DNA of 41,806 nt from Oceanospirillales bacterium (lineage in GTDB: Bacteria > Pseudomonadota > Gammaproteobacteria > Pseudomonadales > Balneatricaceae). The DNA is taken from the NCBI GenBank assembly GCA_018223185.1, contig JAAEYW010000034.1, forward strand, positions 1-41,806, given 5' to 3'. Positions 1-8,833 of the stretch are shown here, piece by piece (position 1 is the first letter of the stretch; every line of letters begins with the position of its first letter). The notes below the pieces were generated by a model, which was not told the origin of the DNA, searched no databases, and worked only from the letters and a program-made list of their open reading frames with translations. The position numbers were made by a program, and so were the translations under genes.

Positions 1-55
1 GTTTGAACTGAAAAATGTAGCTTAATCAGGTGTCCACTTTTACTGGGGCAGATCA
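1..55 (+). mobile_element. Right end of an IS3-family insertion sequence (partial)
   Basis: Bases 2-25 read FELKNVA followed by a stop, which resembles the extreme C-terminus of an IS3-family OrfB (DDE transposase). The following 30 bases end at 55, and their reverse complement begins TGATCTGCCCC and contains GTGGACACC, the style of terminal inverted repeat seen in IS3-family elements, including the TG...CA ends. Immediately after base 55 the sequence is the 3' end of cheA in frame, so the boundary is sharp. The rest of the element lies outside the window. The target duplication (3-4 bp, would start GTT) cannot be checked because the other side is missing. The IS call is from motif memory, not a search. 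Confidence 0.62.
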
Positions 56-160
56 GTTTTACATGGCACCCCGGGTCTTTCCGGAGCGACTATTACGGGT
101 GATGGCCGGATCGCTCTGATCGTCGATATTCCGAGTCTGCTGAAGGCATATGCCAGTTGA
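56..160 (+). pseudogene. cheA: 3' remnant of cheA (chemotaxis histidine kinase), interrupted by the IS
   Basis: The frame ending at the TGA of 158-160 encodes 34 residues, VLHGTPGLSGATITGDGR then IALIVDIPSLLKAYAS. This matches the end of the CheA P5 (CheW-like regulatory) domain, where a G-x-x-GATI-x-GDG-x-IALI-D-P-L pattern is typical. Upstream, the same frame runs straight into the IS terminus at base 55 and meets a stop at 23-25, so no continuous cheA reaches this tail. cheB follows after 40 bases, the normal cheA-cheB order. If the insertion is real in the genome, the kinase loses the last strands of P5, the part that docks to CheW and receptors. The rest of cheA is not visible, so the state of the upstream part is unknown. 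Confidence 0.72.
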
Positions 161-200
161 GCATAGTTGTCCGGACGGCAGACCTACACTGGATAACTGT

Positions 201-1343
201 ATGGCAGTTCGAGTTTTAGTTGTTGATGATTCGGTTTTTTTCCGTAACCGTATTAAGCAGATACTGACCCACCATCCTGATATAGAGGTTATTGATACAG
301 CAAAGAACGGAGCGGAAGCCGTTGCGAAAGTAAAACTGCTGCACCCGGATGTGGTTACTATGGATGTGGAGATGCCAGAGATGGATGGTATCACCGCACT
401 TAAACAGATCATGGCAGAGTGCCCCTGTCAGGTGGTTATGCTGTCCTCTCTGACCCGGCGCAGTGCTGCGATAACCCTTGAAGCTTTATCTCTGGGGGCC
501 GCTGATTACATGGAAAAAGATGCCCGGGAATGGGTTGCTGGTAGCGGACAGTCAGATGTGGGTGGTGTAGATAAGATTCTGACAGAAAAGATTCTGGCGC
601 TTGCCGGACGTAAACCGCGTCCGGGCCTGAATAGCCGAACTGAGTCTGTTGTGAAACCGGGCGTGAGCCTGCGTGAGTCTGTATCTCCTGCATCACCAAT
701 AAGGCAGTCTTCACGGCTAATGGAAACGAAAGGCGACAGCCGGTCTGCTAAGGGAGATTCAAAGGTCAGAATTCCTGATTGCGGCATTGTGTCGATAGGA
801 TCTTCGACTGGTGGGCCAGCAGCGTTGCAGTTTATTCTGACGCAGATTCCAGCTGATTTTCCTGTGCCGGTACTGATTACCCAGCATATGCCGAAGGCGT
901 TTACCTCGGTTTTTGCAAAGCGTCTTGATGATCTTTGCGCGGTGACGGTCAAAGAAGCTGAGCATGGCGATAAGTTACTTCCCGGGCATGTCTACCTTGC
1001 TCCCGGCGGGCAGCAGATGATTCTGGATCCATCTAATGCGGGAAAACTGATTATCCGCGAAAGTGATCAGCGGATGACTTACAAACCCAGTGTCGATCTT
1101 ACGTTTGCTTCAGTGGCAAAAGGGTATGGGCGTCGGGCGGTTGCTTTGGTTCTGACAGGGATGGGCGCAGATGGTTGTGATGGTGCGAAACTATTGAAAA
1201 CAGTAGGGGCGACAGTCTGGGCACAGGATAAAGACAGCTGTACTATCTTTGGTATGCCAAAAGCCGTTATTGACGCGCAGCTGGCCGATGCCGTACTCAG
1301 TCTTGAAAGTATCCGGCAGTTATTTAAGCACTGGGGACATTGA
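201..1343 (+). CDS. cheB: Chemotaxis response regulator protein-glutamate methylesterase CheB
   Basis: CheB removes methyl groups from, and deamidates, chemoreceptor glutamyl/glutaminyl sites in the cytoplasm, giving adaptation. Residues 1-120 form a receiver domain with acidic D9-D10 and the phospho-acceptor D55 in VVTMDVEMPEMDG. A linker of about 70 polar residues leads to the methylesterase domain, whose catalytic triad is visible as S202 (GSSTGG), H229 (ITQHMP) and D324 (LTGMGADG). The length, 380 residues, is usual. I start at ATG 201 (MAVRVLVVDDS), because the upstream in-frame ATG at 150 overlaps the cheA tail and adds 17 residues that do not belong to a receiver domain. Its stop overlaps the next start by one base (TGATG). 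With cheA interrupted just upstream, expression may depend on the IS or a local promoter. Confidence 0.96.
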   Translation: MAVRVLVVDDSVFFRNRIKQILTHHPDIEVIDTAKNGAEAVAKVKLLHPDVVTMDVEMPEMDGITALKQIMAECPCQVVMLSSLTRRSAAITLEALSLGAADYMEKDAREWVAGSGQSDVGGVDKILTEKILALAGRKPRPGLNSRTESVVKPGVSLRESVSPASPIRQSSRLMETKGDSRSAKGDSKVRIPDCGIVSIGSSTGGPAALQFILTQIPADFPVPVLITQHMPKAFTSVFAKRLDDLCAVTVKEAEHGDKLLPGHVYLAPGGQQMILDPSNAGKLIIRESDQRMTYKPSVDLTFASVAKGYGRRAVALVLTGMGADGCDGAKLLKTVGATVWAQDKDSCTIFGMPKAVIDAQLADAVLSLESIRQLFKHWGH

Positions 1344-2092
1344 TGAATCTGGTAAGTATTAGTGGAATACTACTGGCGATCATAGCAATAGTCGGTGGAA
1401 ACTATCTTTCAGGAGGCGGCTTTGATGAACTGCTGAATATACCGGCTTTGCTGATAGTTGTGGGTGGAACCTTTGCTGCCGTATTTATTCAGTCCTCACA
1501 GGCGGAACTCTCCCGTGCGCTCAGCCTCTCGGGACGGGTGTTTGGTAATAATGAACTGAATTACCGTGATGGTATCAACCGCATTGTCAACTGGTGCGTC
1601 ATTGCCCGTCGTAAAGGCCTGCTGGCGCTAGAGGAAGAGATCAGTGAGCAGCATGATAGTTTTGTCCGTAACGGTTTGCAGATGCTGGTTGACGGGCGGG
1701 CGCCGGACGTTATTCGCTCCACCCTTGAAACTGAGTTGATCAGTCGGGAAAATCGTGACCTTCAGGCGGCTAAAGTTCTTGAAAGCATGGGCGGTTATGC
1801 GCCCACCATGGGGATTATCGGTGCTGTATTAGGGCTGATCCATGTTATGTCCAATCTGGCTGATCCGGCAAATCTGGGTGCAGGTATTGCCACGGCGTTT
1901 GTCGCTACTATCTACGGTGTTGCGATTGCCAATCTGCTGTTTTTACCACTGGCAAATAAAATTCGTGCGATGATACTTAAACGGTTTTATTTTCAGGAAA
2001 TGATGCTTGAGGGGCTGCTCTCAATCGCAGAGGGACAAAACCCCCGGATTATTCAGTTACGATTGCAGGGTTATCTGGAGCAGGAGGGATAG
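1343..2092 (+). CDS. motC: Flagellar motor stator protein MotC (MotA/PomA family)
   Basis: A 249-residue membrane protein of the MotA/TolQ/ExbB proton-channel superfamily. It opens with a hydrophobic stretch (ISGILLAIIAIVGGNYLSGG), has a second near 30-50, a cytoplasmic middle portion, and two further membrane spans near 150-200 (GGYAPTMGIIGAVLGLIHVM and the GAGIATAFVATIYGVAIANL region), the four-span MotA layout. It would form the A subunit of a stator complex with the MotD product encoded immediately downstream. The start is ATG 1343, which shares one base with the cheB stop; the TTG at 1340 is less likely. The cheB-motC-motD order is that of the second stator set in Pseudomonas, hence MotC rather than MotA. 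Confidence 0.92.
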   Translation: MNLVSISGILLAIIAIVGGNYLSGGGFDELLNIPALLIVVGGTFAAVFIQSSQAELSRALSLSGRVFGNNELNYRDGINRIVNWCVIARRKGLLALEEEISEQHDSFVRNGLQMLVDGRAPDVIRSTLETELISRENRDLQAAKVLESMGGYAPTMGIIGAVLGLIHVMSNLADPANLGAGIATAFVATIYGVAIANLLFLPLANKIRAMILKRFYFQEMMLEGLLSIAEGQNPRIIQLRLQGYLEQEG

Positions 2093-2093
2093 C

Positions 2094-3074
2094 ATGTCCA
2101 GGCGTAGAGTCGAAGAGCCGGATCTGCATTCACAGCGCTGGGTGATATCTTATGCAGACTTTATTACCCTGCTGTTCGCTTTCTTCGTCGTGTTGTATGC
2201 GATCTCCTCTGTGAATGAAGAGAAGTACCGGCAGGTGACCGAGTCATTTGCGGGAATATTTTCCGGACAGGATGGGGCCTTGCGCCCACCTATTGGCGGA
2301 AAATCTGACAGTGATCCGGCGGGGATAGGCATATTTCAGGGAGGGGAATCCAGCAGGGAAAATCCTACGGAAAAAATTATCCCGCCAAAACCGGAAAACA
2401 GTGCCGCCCTGAGAGCGATTGGCGAACAGATGGAGATGCAGTTTAAAAAGCTGATTAGTAACGGGAGTGCGTCGGTTCAGAGTAATAACCTCTGGGTTGC
2501 TCTGGAACTGGGGGCAAACCTTGTATACCCTGAAGGCGGTGCATTACCGGTTATAACTACCGATCCTGTATTTGAACGGGTCGCTAAAATACTTAAGCAG
2601 TATGATAATCCTATTCATGTAGAGGGATATACTGATAATCAGTTTATCTCCTCTGATGAGTATCCCTCAAACTGGGAGTTGTCAGCGGCGCGTGCTGCGG
2701 GGGTTGTTCGTATTCTGGAGATGAATGGAGTGGCGCCGCAGCGGATGGCCGCAGTCGGTTTTGGTGAATATCAGCCTCATGCCGATAATGATACGGAAAG
2801 TGGTCGGCGGATAAACCGCAGAATAATGATTGTGGTTACCCGTGATCGCAAAACGCAGCGAGTTGTATCGGCTTTTGGTAGTGAGCAGGTTAGTGAAGAC
2901 GCTGTCAGTGGTATTCTTACTGAGAGCGGTTTGCCAGAGTCGTCGATTGAGCCGGTTAAAGATGAGCGGGGGCGGGTAATCTTTCGTCGTACGGAAGTTA
3001 CTCAGCCGCTGGATACAGAAACATTAATGTCACCGGAGAACATTTCTCCGCAGACACAGGAGTCACCGCAGTAA
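2094..3074 (+). CDS. motD: Flagellar motor stator protein MotD (MotB/OmpA-like)
   Basis: A 326-residue stator B subunit. Residues 15-40 form the single membrane span SYADFITLLFAFFVVLYAIS, with D22 at the position of the conserved proton-binding aspartate of MotB. After a Pro/Gly-rich linker, residues about 140-275 form an OmpA-like peptidoglycan-binding domain, with VEGYTDN and the N-W-E-L-S-x-x-R-A and GYGE/GFGE-like R-R-x-N-R-R signatures. The tail after 275 is polar and probably disordered. The start is ATG 2094, preceded by a strong AGGAGG site (CAGGAGGGATAGC) that also holds the motC stop; the longer frame from 2007 would lie inside motC. It pairs with MotC to couple ion flow to torque. 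Confidence 0.94.
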   Translation: MSRRRVEEPDLHSQRWVISYADFITLLFAFFVVLYAISSVNEEKYRQVTESFAGIFSGQDGALRPPIGGKSDSDPAGIGIFQGGESSRENPTEKIIPPKPENSAALRAIGEQMEMQFKKLISNGSASVQSNNLWVALELGANLVYPEGGALPVITTDPVFERVAKILKQYDNPIHVEGYTDNQFISSDEYPSNWELSAARAAGVVRILEMNGVAPQRMAAVGFGEYQPHADNDTESGRRINRRIMIVVTRDRKTQRVVSAFGSEQVSEDAVSGILTESGLPESSIEPVKDERGRVIFRRTEVTQPLDTETLMSPENISPQTQESPQ

Positions 3075-3846
3075 TGCAGGTATGGGCGGTAGCTAATCAG
3101 AAAGGTGGAGTGGGAAAAACCACGACCGCAGTTACGTTGGCCGGTTTACTGGCTGATGCGGGTCAGCGTGTTCTGTTGGTGGATCTTGATCCCCATGGTT
3201 CGATGACCAGTTATTTCAAATATGATCCGGATGAGCTTGAGAATAGTGTTTATGATCTGTTCCAGCCGGGCAGTGAAGTCAATATGAAACTGCTTGAGCC
3301 ATTGCTGATGCCGACCTCAAATAAAGGTATCGATCTGATTCCGGCCACCACTGCGCTGGCTACACTGGAGCGAAAGTCGGTTGGTCAGGAGGGCATGGGG
3401 CTACAGATTGCGAAGGCTTTGCGGCAGGTAAAAGACCGCTATGATTATGTCGTCATAGACAGTCCTCCTGTGCTGGGTGTGCTGATGATTAACGCCCTGG
3501 CTGCCTGCAGCCATCTTTTGGTGCCGGTGCAGACCGAGTTTCTGGCACTGAAAGGGCTGGAACGCATGTTGCGTACCATTACGATGATCAATCGGGCGAG
3601 AAAACGGCCGCTAAACTATACCCTGATTCCGACGTTCTATGATCGTACTATTCCTGCTTCGGTAAGCTGCTTACGCGAGTTGCATCAGCGCTTTGCTGAA
3701 AATATTGCTGCGTCTGTGGTACCGGTGGACAGTAAGTTTATTACCGCCAGCTCTAAAGGGATTACCCCGTCTGAGCTGGATCTGACAATGTCTGGTGTAC
3801 AAGCATATATCCGCATTTTACGCGGCCTGGCGGAGCGGAGCAGAGG

Positions 3847-3850
<4 letters not shown>
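3074..3850 (+). CDS. parC: ParA/Soj-family ATPase positioning chemotaxis arrays (ParC-type)
   Basis: A 258-residue P-loop ATPase of the ParA/MinD family. The deviant Walker A is at residues 10-17 (KGGVGKTT), switch/Walker B regions appear as VLLVDLDPHGS and YVVIDSPP, and no DNA-binding N-terminal extension is present, so it is the short Soj/orphan type. In Vibrio and Pseudomonas the homologue at this place (ParC) recruits chemotaxis arrays to the cell pole and works with ParP, encoded next. The start ATG shares one base with the motD stop (TAATG), and the end overlaps the next gene by four bases. Assignment to ParC rather than a chromosome-partition ParA rests on the chemotaxis neighbourhood. 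Confidence 0.87.
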
Positions 3851-4995
<1,145 letters not shown>

Positions 4996-5007
4996 CAAGG
5001 AGATAAG

Positions 5008-5400
5008 ATGATCTGGTTAGCTGTGGCAGCGGTCGCCATTGTTTCATTTGTATCGATTGGTTACTCAATCAACGCCCGCCGTAAATTGCACCTGCACCAG
5101 CGTCAGTATGAAGCACTGATCAATGTGTTACGGAATGAGATTCAGGCGCTGACCAGCAGCTCCATTGGCATGGGGCACCGGCTGATGGATGTCGAAAATA
5201 AGCTCAATATTACGGCTGAAAAACAGCAGGAACTGGCTAATCGTGATCCCGGTGTTCTGGCTTATAATCAGGCGGCCAGGTTGATGGAGATGGGAGCTGA
5301 TGTCGATGATCTGGTTAAAAATTGTGGTATCGGGCGACCTGAAGCTGAGTTGATGGCGCTGCTGCATAAAGAGATTGCGGCGCCGGATAATCGCAACTGA
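5008..5400 (+). CDS. DUF2802 membrane-anchored protein of the chemotaxis cluster
   Basis: A 130-residue protein with one N-terminal membrane span (residues 1-20), a basic stop-transfer stretch (NARRKLHLHQRQ), a heptad-like helical segment at about 35-80 that looks like a coiled coil, and a conserved C-terminal helix-turn-helix-like end (AARLMEMGADVDDLVKNCGI then GRPEAELM). This is the DUF2802 family, found at the end of the cheA-cheB-mot-par-cheW cluster in pseudomonads and relatives. It has a good ribosome site (AAGGAGATAAG) before ATG 5008. Function is unknown; by location it may assist array or flagellar pole organisation. A canonical cheW would normally sit between the ParP gene and this one, but only 12 bases separate them here. 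Confidence 0.82.
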   Translation: MIWLAVAAVAIVSFVSIGYSINARRKLHLHQRQYEALINVLRNEIQALTSSSIGMGHRLMDVENKLNITAEKQQELANRDPGVLAYNQAARLMEMGADVDDLVKNCGIGRPEAELMALLHKEIAAPDNRN

Positions 5401-5425
5401 GCACTGCCAGTCCTTCAATCTGTAA

Positions 5426-5441
5426 GGGCGCTGCTGCGCCC
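5426..5441. terminator. Hairpin between convergent transcription units
   Basis: A perfect GC-rich stem GGGCGC / GCGCCC with a TGCT loop lies between the DUF2802 gene (+) and the small FlhB-like gene (-), whose ends face each other. On the plus strand it is followed by a weak T-containing tract (CACACTTTCTT); on the minus strand it is followed by TTACAG rather than a T run. It probably acts as a shared or plus-strand terminator, but it is not a textbook intrinsic terminator. Confidence 0.5.
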
Positions 5442-5457
5442 GACACACTTTCTTAGT

Positions 5458-5721
5458 TTATTCGTTTTTAAGTTTATAAGTGAAAGCGATTATTTCGGCA
5501 ATGGCGCGATACAGGCTCTCCGGTATCTCATCGCCCAATTCCAGGCGAAGTAAAACTTCTACCAATTCGGGACTTTCGTGTATATGCACCTCATGCTCCC
5601 GGGCTAGCCGGATAATCTGTTCTGCAATGATACCCTGCCCTTTGGCTGTAACTGTTGGCGCTCCCTGATGATCGTAATTCAGGGCGATCGCTTTCTGATA
5701 CTCTTCTGTCTTTCTGTTCAT
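5458..5721 (-). CDS. Small FlhB C-terminal-domain protein (EscU/YscU/FlhB switch family)
   Basis: An 87-residue soluble protein resembling only the cytoplasmic domain that FlhB retains after self-cleavage: IALNYDHQGAPTVTAKGQG, EHEVHIHESPELVEVLLRLE, and GDEIPESLYRAIAEIIAFTY are the expected blocks. The membrane part and the NPTH cleavage motif of full FlhB are absent, so it starts about where cleaved FlhB would. Such small FlhB-like proteins (FlhX/FlhB2 type) can partly substitute for the FlhB C-terminal fragment in export-substrate switching. It lies 12 bases downstream of the FliK-type gene on the same strand, with a GGAG site before its ATG. A shared role with FliK in hook-length or export control is inferred. 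Confidence 0.85.
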   Translation of the reverse strand: MNRKTEEYQKAIALNYDHQGAPTVTAKGQGIIAEQIIRLAREHEVHIHESPELVEVLLRLELGDEIPESLYRAIAEIIAFTYKLKNE

Positions 5722-5733
5722 ATAATCTCCGTT

Positions 5734-7296
5734 TCAGGTGATCACATCGATGAGCTGTTCGACCTGATTGGCAGGTTTTGGCGCTGCACCTTCACTGCAA
5801 TGGATTGAATGAATACTATATCCCTGAAGATGTAGCTGACGATTAAAGTCGGGTAACTTACCGTTTAGTTCTTCGGCTGTTGCCGCGAGACTGCACCAGA
5901 AATGAGCGGTTATCTGATGTTCCTGTTCCAGCACCAGTTCCGCATCGACGGTGCCCTGATCCTGAAGATCAAAATGAAGCCGGACCCGCCAGAGCCGCTG
6001 CCACTCATCTTCGGACAGGGGCTTGCGGTGTTCTGAAATTTTCAGTTCAACATTATCCAGCCGCTCACCGTTTTTGACCGGAAGGTCCAAAGCAAAAAAG
6101 CGCTCCAGACCGCCGTCGCTGTTAATACGGGTATTCTGAATGCTTTCCAGCTGGTTGCCTGTGACCCGGTTCAGTAGCCCTTTCACCAGCTCATGCAGCT
6201 GCTGTCGCGCCTGTTCCGGTAACTTATCGGCCTGCTGCAATAACTGATTCAGTTGATGTTTCATCTCTCCGGCGGGGATCTGACTGCGGGGATCGGCCAG
6301 ATTACGTTCAGTGAATAAACCACCATTTAAAAGATTTTGCTGAACGCCTGGTTGTCCTGCTGCGGCAGACTCTGTTTTGACTCCGAACAGGTTAATCAAT
6401 GAACTGATAATGCTGTTTATCGGACTTTTTTCGCCGCCCGTACTGCTGCTCAGTTGTTGCAGTTTTATCAGGCTGTCGGCTACCGGCTGTTGTGCCGGTA
6501 ATACATAGCGTAACGCATCGCTGATGTTGTGATTGAGGTGTTGATTCTGTGTCGGTGATGTCAGGGCGTGAATCTGGACCTGATCACCAGAGGTTCTGAT
6601 AAGTAGCACTTTGCCATCGAAGGGCAGTGGCTGTGAGAGTGTCAGGGGAAGCATGCGGCCATTGATATTGGCAATAAGGTTTCCTTCACCGGCATTGGTT
6701 TTTATTACCAGAGAGAGTGTCGCCAGCACGGGTTGGCTGATCGGTAATAGCCTGTTCAGTCCGGCCTGAGAACCGGATGGGATCGTTGCCGTTGCGGTGG
6801 GTGAAGATTGCGGCGGTGGAGTCCCCGGTGGTTGTTGGCTGCGCTGTTCTTGTGGTCTCTGTTGAGTACGTCCTTCAATCCGTACGATGGGGGGCTGATC
6901 AGGGGCGATGGTCTGGTTGTTCCCTGGCGGGGTTAAGGCACCACTTTGTTGTATCGGCTGTGACTGGGTTGTGGCAGGTTGGTTGAGTGTTTGTGTCTGC
7001 AGTCCGGTCGTTGCTGGCTGGCTGGCCCCGCTGTTCAGAAGTAATTGTCCTGCTGCGGTGCGGGTTAATGTGGCAGAGCTGCCGGGGGATAATGACTGGT
7101 TGCTTTGTAGCTGATAAAGCTGGCTGCCGAGTTGCACCTGCAATTTAAATTGATTGGGGCGTACCGTATCGGGAGTGACCTGGCGGATGGTGATCCGGGT
7201 CGGGGTGTTCAGTGGCAGGGTGCGAACAAGCTCTGCGGCCGAAAGTGATTTTCCGGCACTGTTTTGCAGATTTTGTAGGCTCAATGGGTTAAGCAC
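5734..7296 (-). CDS. fliK: Flagellar hook-length control protein FliK-like
   Basis: A 520-residue protein with a Q/P/T/S-rich, probably disordered N-terminal two-fifths (poly-Gln/Pro segments at about 100-170) and a compact C-terminal domain whose LDNVELKISE-like start, the RLHFDLQDQGTVDAELVLE block and the HFWCSL segment resemble the FliK substrate-switch domain that contacts FlhB. FliK measures hook length and flips the export gate. The start is GTG 7296 with AGGGAAA eight bases upstream on the minus strand. Many relatives carry a second fliK in the main fli cluster, so this may be a paralogue rather than the sole FliK; the paired small FlhB-like gene downstream fits that idea. The symbol marks family membership only. 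Confidence 0.78.
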   Translation of the reverse strand: MLNPLSLQNLQNSAGKSLSAAELVRTLPLNTPTRITIRQVTPDTVRPNQFKLQVQLGSQLYQLQSNQSLSPGSSATLTRTAAGQLLLNSGASQPATTGLQTQTLNQPATTQSQPIQQSGALTPPGNNQTIAPDQPPIVRIEGRTQQRPQEQRSQQPPGTPPPQSSPTATATIPSGSQAGLNRLLPISQPVLATLSLVIKTNAGEGNLIANINGRMLPLTLSQPLPFDGKVLLIRTSGDQVQIHALTSPTQNQHLNHNISDALRYVLPAQQPVADSLIKLQQLSSSTGGEKSPINSIISSLINLFGVKTESAAAGQPGVQQNLLNGGLFTERNLADPRSQIPAGEMKHQLNQLLQQADKLPEQARQQLHELVKGLLNRVTGNQLESIQNTRINSDGGLERFFALDLPVKNGERLDNVELKISEHRKPLSEDEWQRLWRVRLHFDLQDQGTVDAELVLEQEHQITAHFWCSLAATAEELNGKLPDFNRQLHLQGYSIHSIHCSEGAAPKPANQVEQLIDVIT

Positions 7297-7373
7297 GATC
7301 AGTTTCCCTGCGTGGTTTGAGGCTGGATATAGTTCTTTTGGCCGGGGTATGCACTACGGCTGTTTATTTTGTA

Positions 7374-7379
7374 TATAAT
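7374..7379 (+). promoter_or_regulatory. Possible -10 element for the ccm operon
   Basis: A perfect TATAAT lies in the 153-base region between the divergent fliK-like and ccmA genes, 70 bases before the ccmA start chosen here. No convincing -35 hexamer is seen 16-18 bases upstream (the sequence there is GCACTA), so the call is tentative. Confidence 0.35.
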
Positions 7380-7449
7380 GCCTTGCTTTCGGCGGGCATT
7401 GCTAATTATAAAGGCGAGTTTGCCTGTTTTGCTTTTTGAGGGTGCTCTG

Positions 7450-8088
7450 TTGTCCACACCAAGACTGAAAATCGACAATCTGTTCTGCGAGCGGGATGAT
7501 CGCGTGTTGTTTGAAGGGCTCTGCTTTGAGGTCAATGCGGGAGAGGTGATCCAGATAGAGGGGCAGAACGGCAGTGGTAAAACCACGTTGTTGCGTATTC
7601 TCAGTGGTTTGTCGCGTCATTTTGAGGGCGATATTTACTGGCAGGGAGAGCATCTCGATAACTGCGCACAGGATTACCGGGAATCATTGCTCTATTTTGG
7701 TCATCAGCCTGGGGTGAAAGCGGTACTCACACCGAGAGAAAATCTGCAGTGGTATGCGTCTTTGCACCCGGAGATGGATCTGAGTAAGCTGGATTATGCC
7801 CTGCTCAAAGTGGGCTTAAAGGGGTATGAAGATGTTCCTTGTCATACTCTGTCTGCCGGTCAGAACCGCCGTGTAAGTCTGGCCAGGCTCTACCTTAGCA
7901 GTGCGCCGTTGTGGATTCTGGATGAACCCTTTACTGCAATTGATAAACGCGGGGTCGCAGAGAAAGAGGCGCTGATTACTGCTCATGCAGAGCAGGGCGG
8001 TACCGTTATTCTGACCACCCATCACGAGCTGGCGATGGGAGACAAGATCCGCAGGCTTAATCTTGATCAATTAGCGGGAACTTTATGA
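7450..8088 (+). CDS. ccmA: Cytochrome c maturation ABC ATPase CcmA
   Basis: ATP-binding subunit of the CcmABCD complex, which releases holo-CcmE (heme chaperone) from CcmC. All ABC motifs are present, numbered from TTG 7450: Walker A G38-Q-N-G-S-G-K-T-T, signature LSAGQNRRVSLARL, Walker B LWILDEPF, and the H-loop in TTHHE. Starting at TTG 7450 (MSTPRLKIDN) gives 212 residues, the usual CcmA length, and places a GAGGG site 8 bases upstream; the open frame extends back to 7369 but those 27 residues have no CcmA counterpart. It overlaps the upstream end of ccmB. It is the first gene of a nine-gene operon. Confidence 0.94.
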   Translation: MSTPRLKIDNLFCERDDRVLFEGLCFEVNAGEVIQIEGQNGSGKTTLLRILSGLSRHFEGDIYWQGEHLDNCAQDYRESLLYFGHQPGVKAVLTPRENLQWYASLHPEMDLSKLDYALLKVGLKGYEDVPCHTLSAGQNRRVSLARLYLSSAPLWILDEPFTAIDKRGVAEKEALITAHAEQGGTVILTTHHELAMGDKIRRLNLDQLAGTL

Positions 8089-8123
8089 ACGATAGTATGC
8101 CTAACCAGTCGGCAGGAGAGTCG

Positions 8124-8813
8124 ATGGCCCATGTATACAAGGTTGATGGTCCTTTCTGGGGTGCGTTGAAGCGGGATCTGTTACTTTCATATCGACGTAA
8201 AAGTGACCTTGTTAACCCGCTGATTTTTTTTCTGATGGTTGCAACACTGTTTCCGTTAGGCGTCAGCCCGGATCCGACATTTCTCGCGGATGTTGCGCCG
8301 GGTGTGGTCTGGGTTGCCGCATTACTTGCAACGCTTCTGTCGATGGACAGTTTGTTCCGTTCTGATTTTGAGGATGGAACACTGGAACAGATTTTACTAA
8401 GCCCTCAGCCACTTTATCTGGTGGTACTGGCAAAAGTGCTGGCGCACTGGATGCTGACCGGTTTACCGTTGACACTTCTGGCGCCAGTGTTAGGCATTAT
8501 GTTGTTTTTGCCAGGTGATGGAATGTGGGGTTTGGTGCTGAGTTTGTTGCTTGGCACGCCAACGCTGAGTCTGTTCGGTGCCATTGGTGCCGCGCTGACT
8601 GTTGGGTTGCGAAAGGGTGGAGTGTTAATTTCACTGCTGGTGCTACCGCTTTATATTCCTGTGCTGATATTTGGCAGCGCGGCGGTGCAGGGAGCAGTGA
8701 CGGGGTTACCCCTGGGTGGGTATCTGGCAATTCTGGGCGCGATGCTCTCGCTTGGATTGGTGATGGCTCCGCTGGCAATAGGTGCCGCTTTAAGAATTAG
8801 TGTAAGTGGGTAA
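8124..8813 (+). CDS. ccmB: Cytochrome c maturation membrane protein CcmB
   Basis: Integral membrane subunit of the CcmABCD complex. It shows six hydrophobic segments, and the cytoplasmic N-terminal piece RDLLLSYRRKSDLVNPLIFF and the EDGTLEQILLSP loop are characteristic of CcmB. Two starts compete: ATG 8085, which overlaps the ccmA stop (ATGA) and gives 242 residues, and ATG 8124, which gives 229 residues and has an excellent AGGAG five bases upstream. CcmB is usually about 220 residues, so I choose 8124; 8085 remains possible through translational coupling. The stop is 20 bases before ccmC. Confidence 0.93.
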   Translation: MAHVYKVDGPFWGALKRDLLLSYRRKSDLVNPLIFFLMVATLFPLGVSPDPTFLADVAPGVVWVAALLATLLSMDSLFRSDFEDGTLEQILLSPQPLYLVVLAKVLAHWMLTGLPLTLLAPVLGIMLFLPGDGMWGLVLSLLLGTPTLSLFGAIGAALTVGLRKGGVLISLLVLPLYIPVLIFGSAAVQGAVTGLPLGGYLAILGAMLSLGLVMAPLAIGAALRISVSG

Positions 8814-8833
8814 GACCCCGATAAGGTTGAAAT

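Noticed and set aside
7369-7449. Longer ccmA start at TTG 7369
   Set aside because: Adds 27 residues without a CcmA counterpart and overlaps the putative -10 element; TTG 7450 has a better ribosome site.
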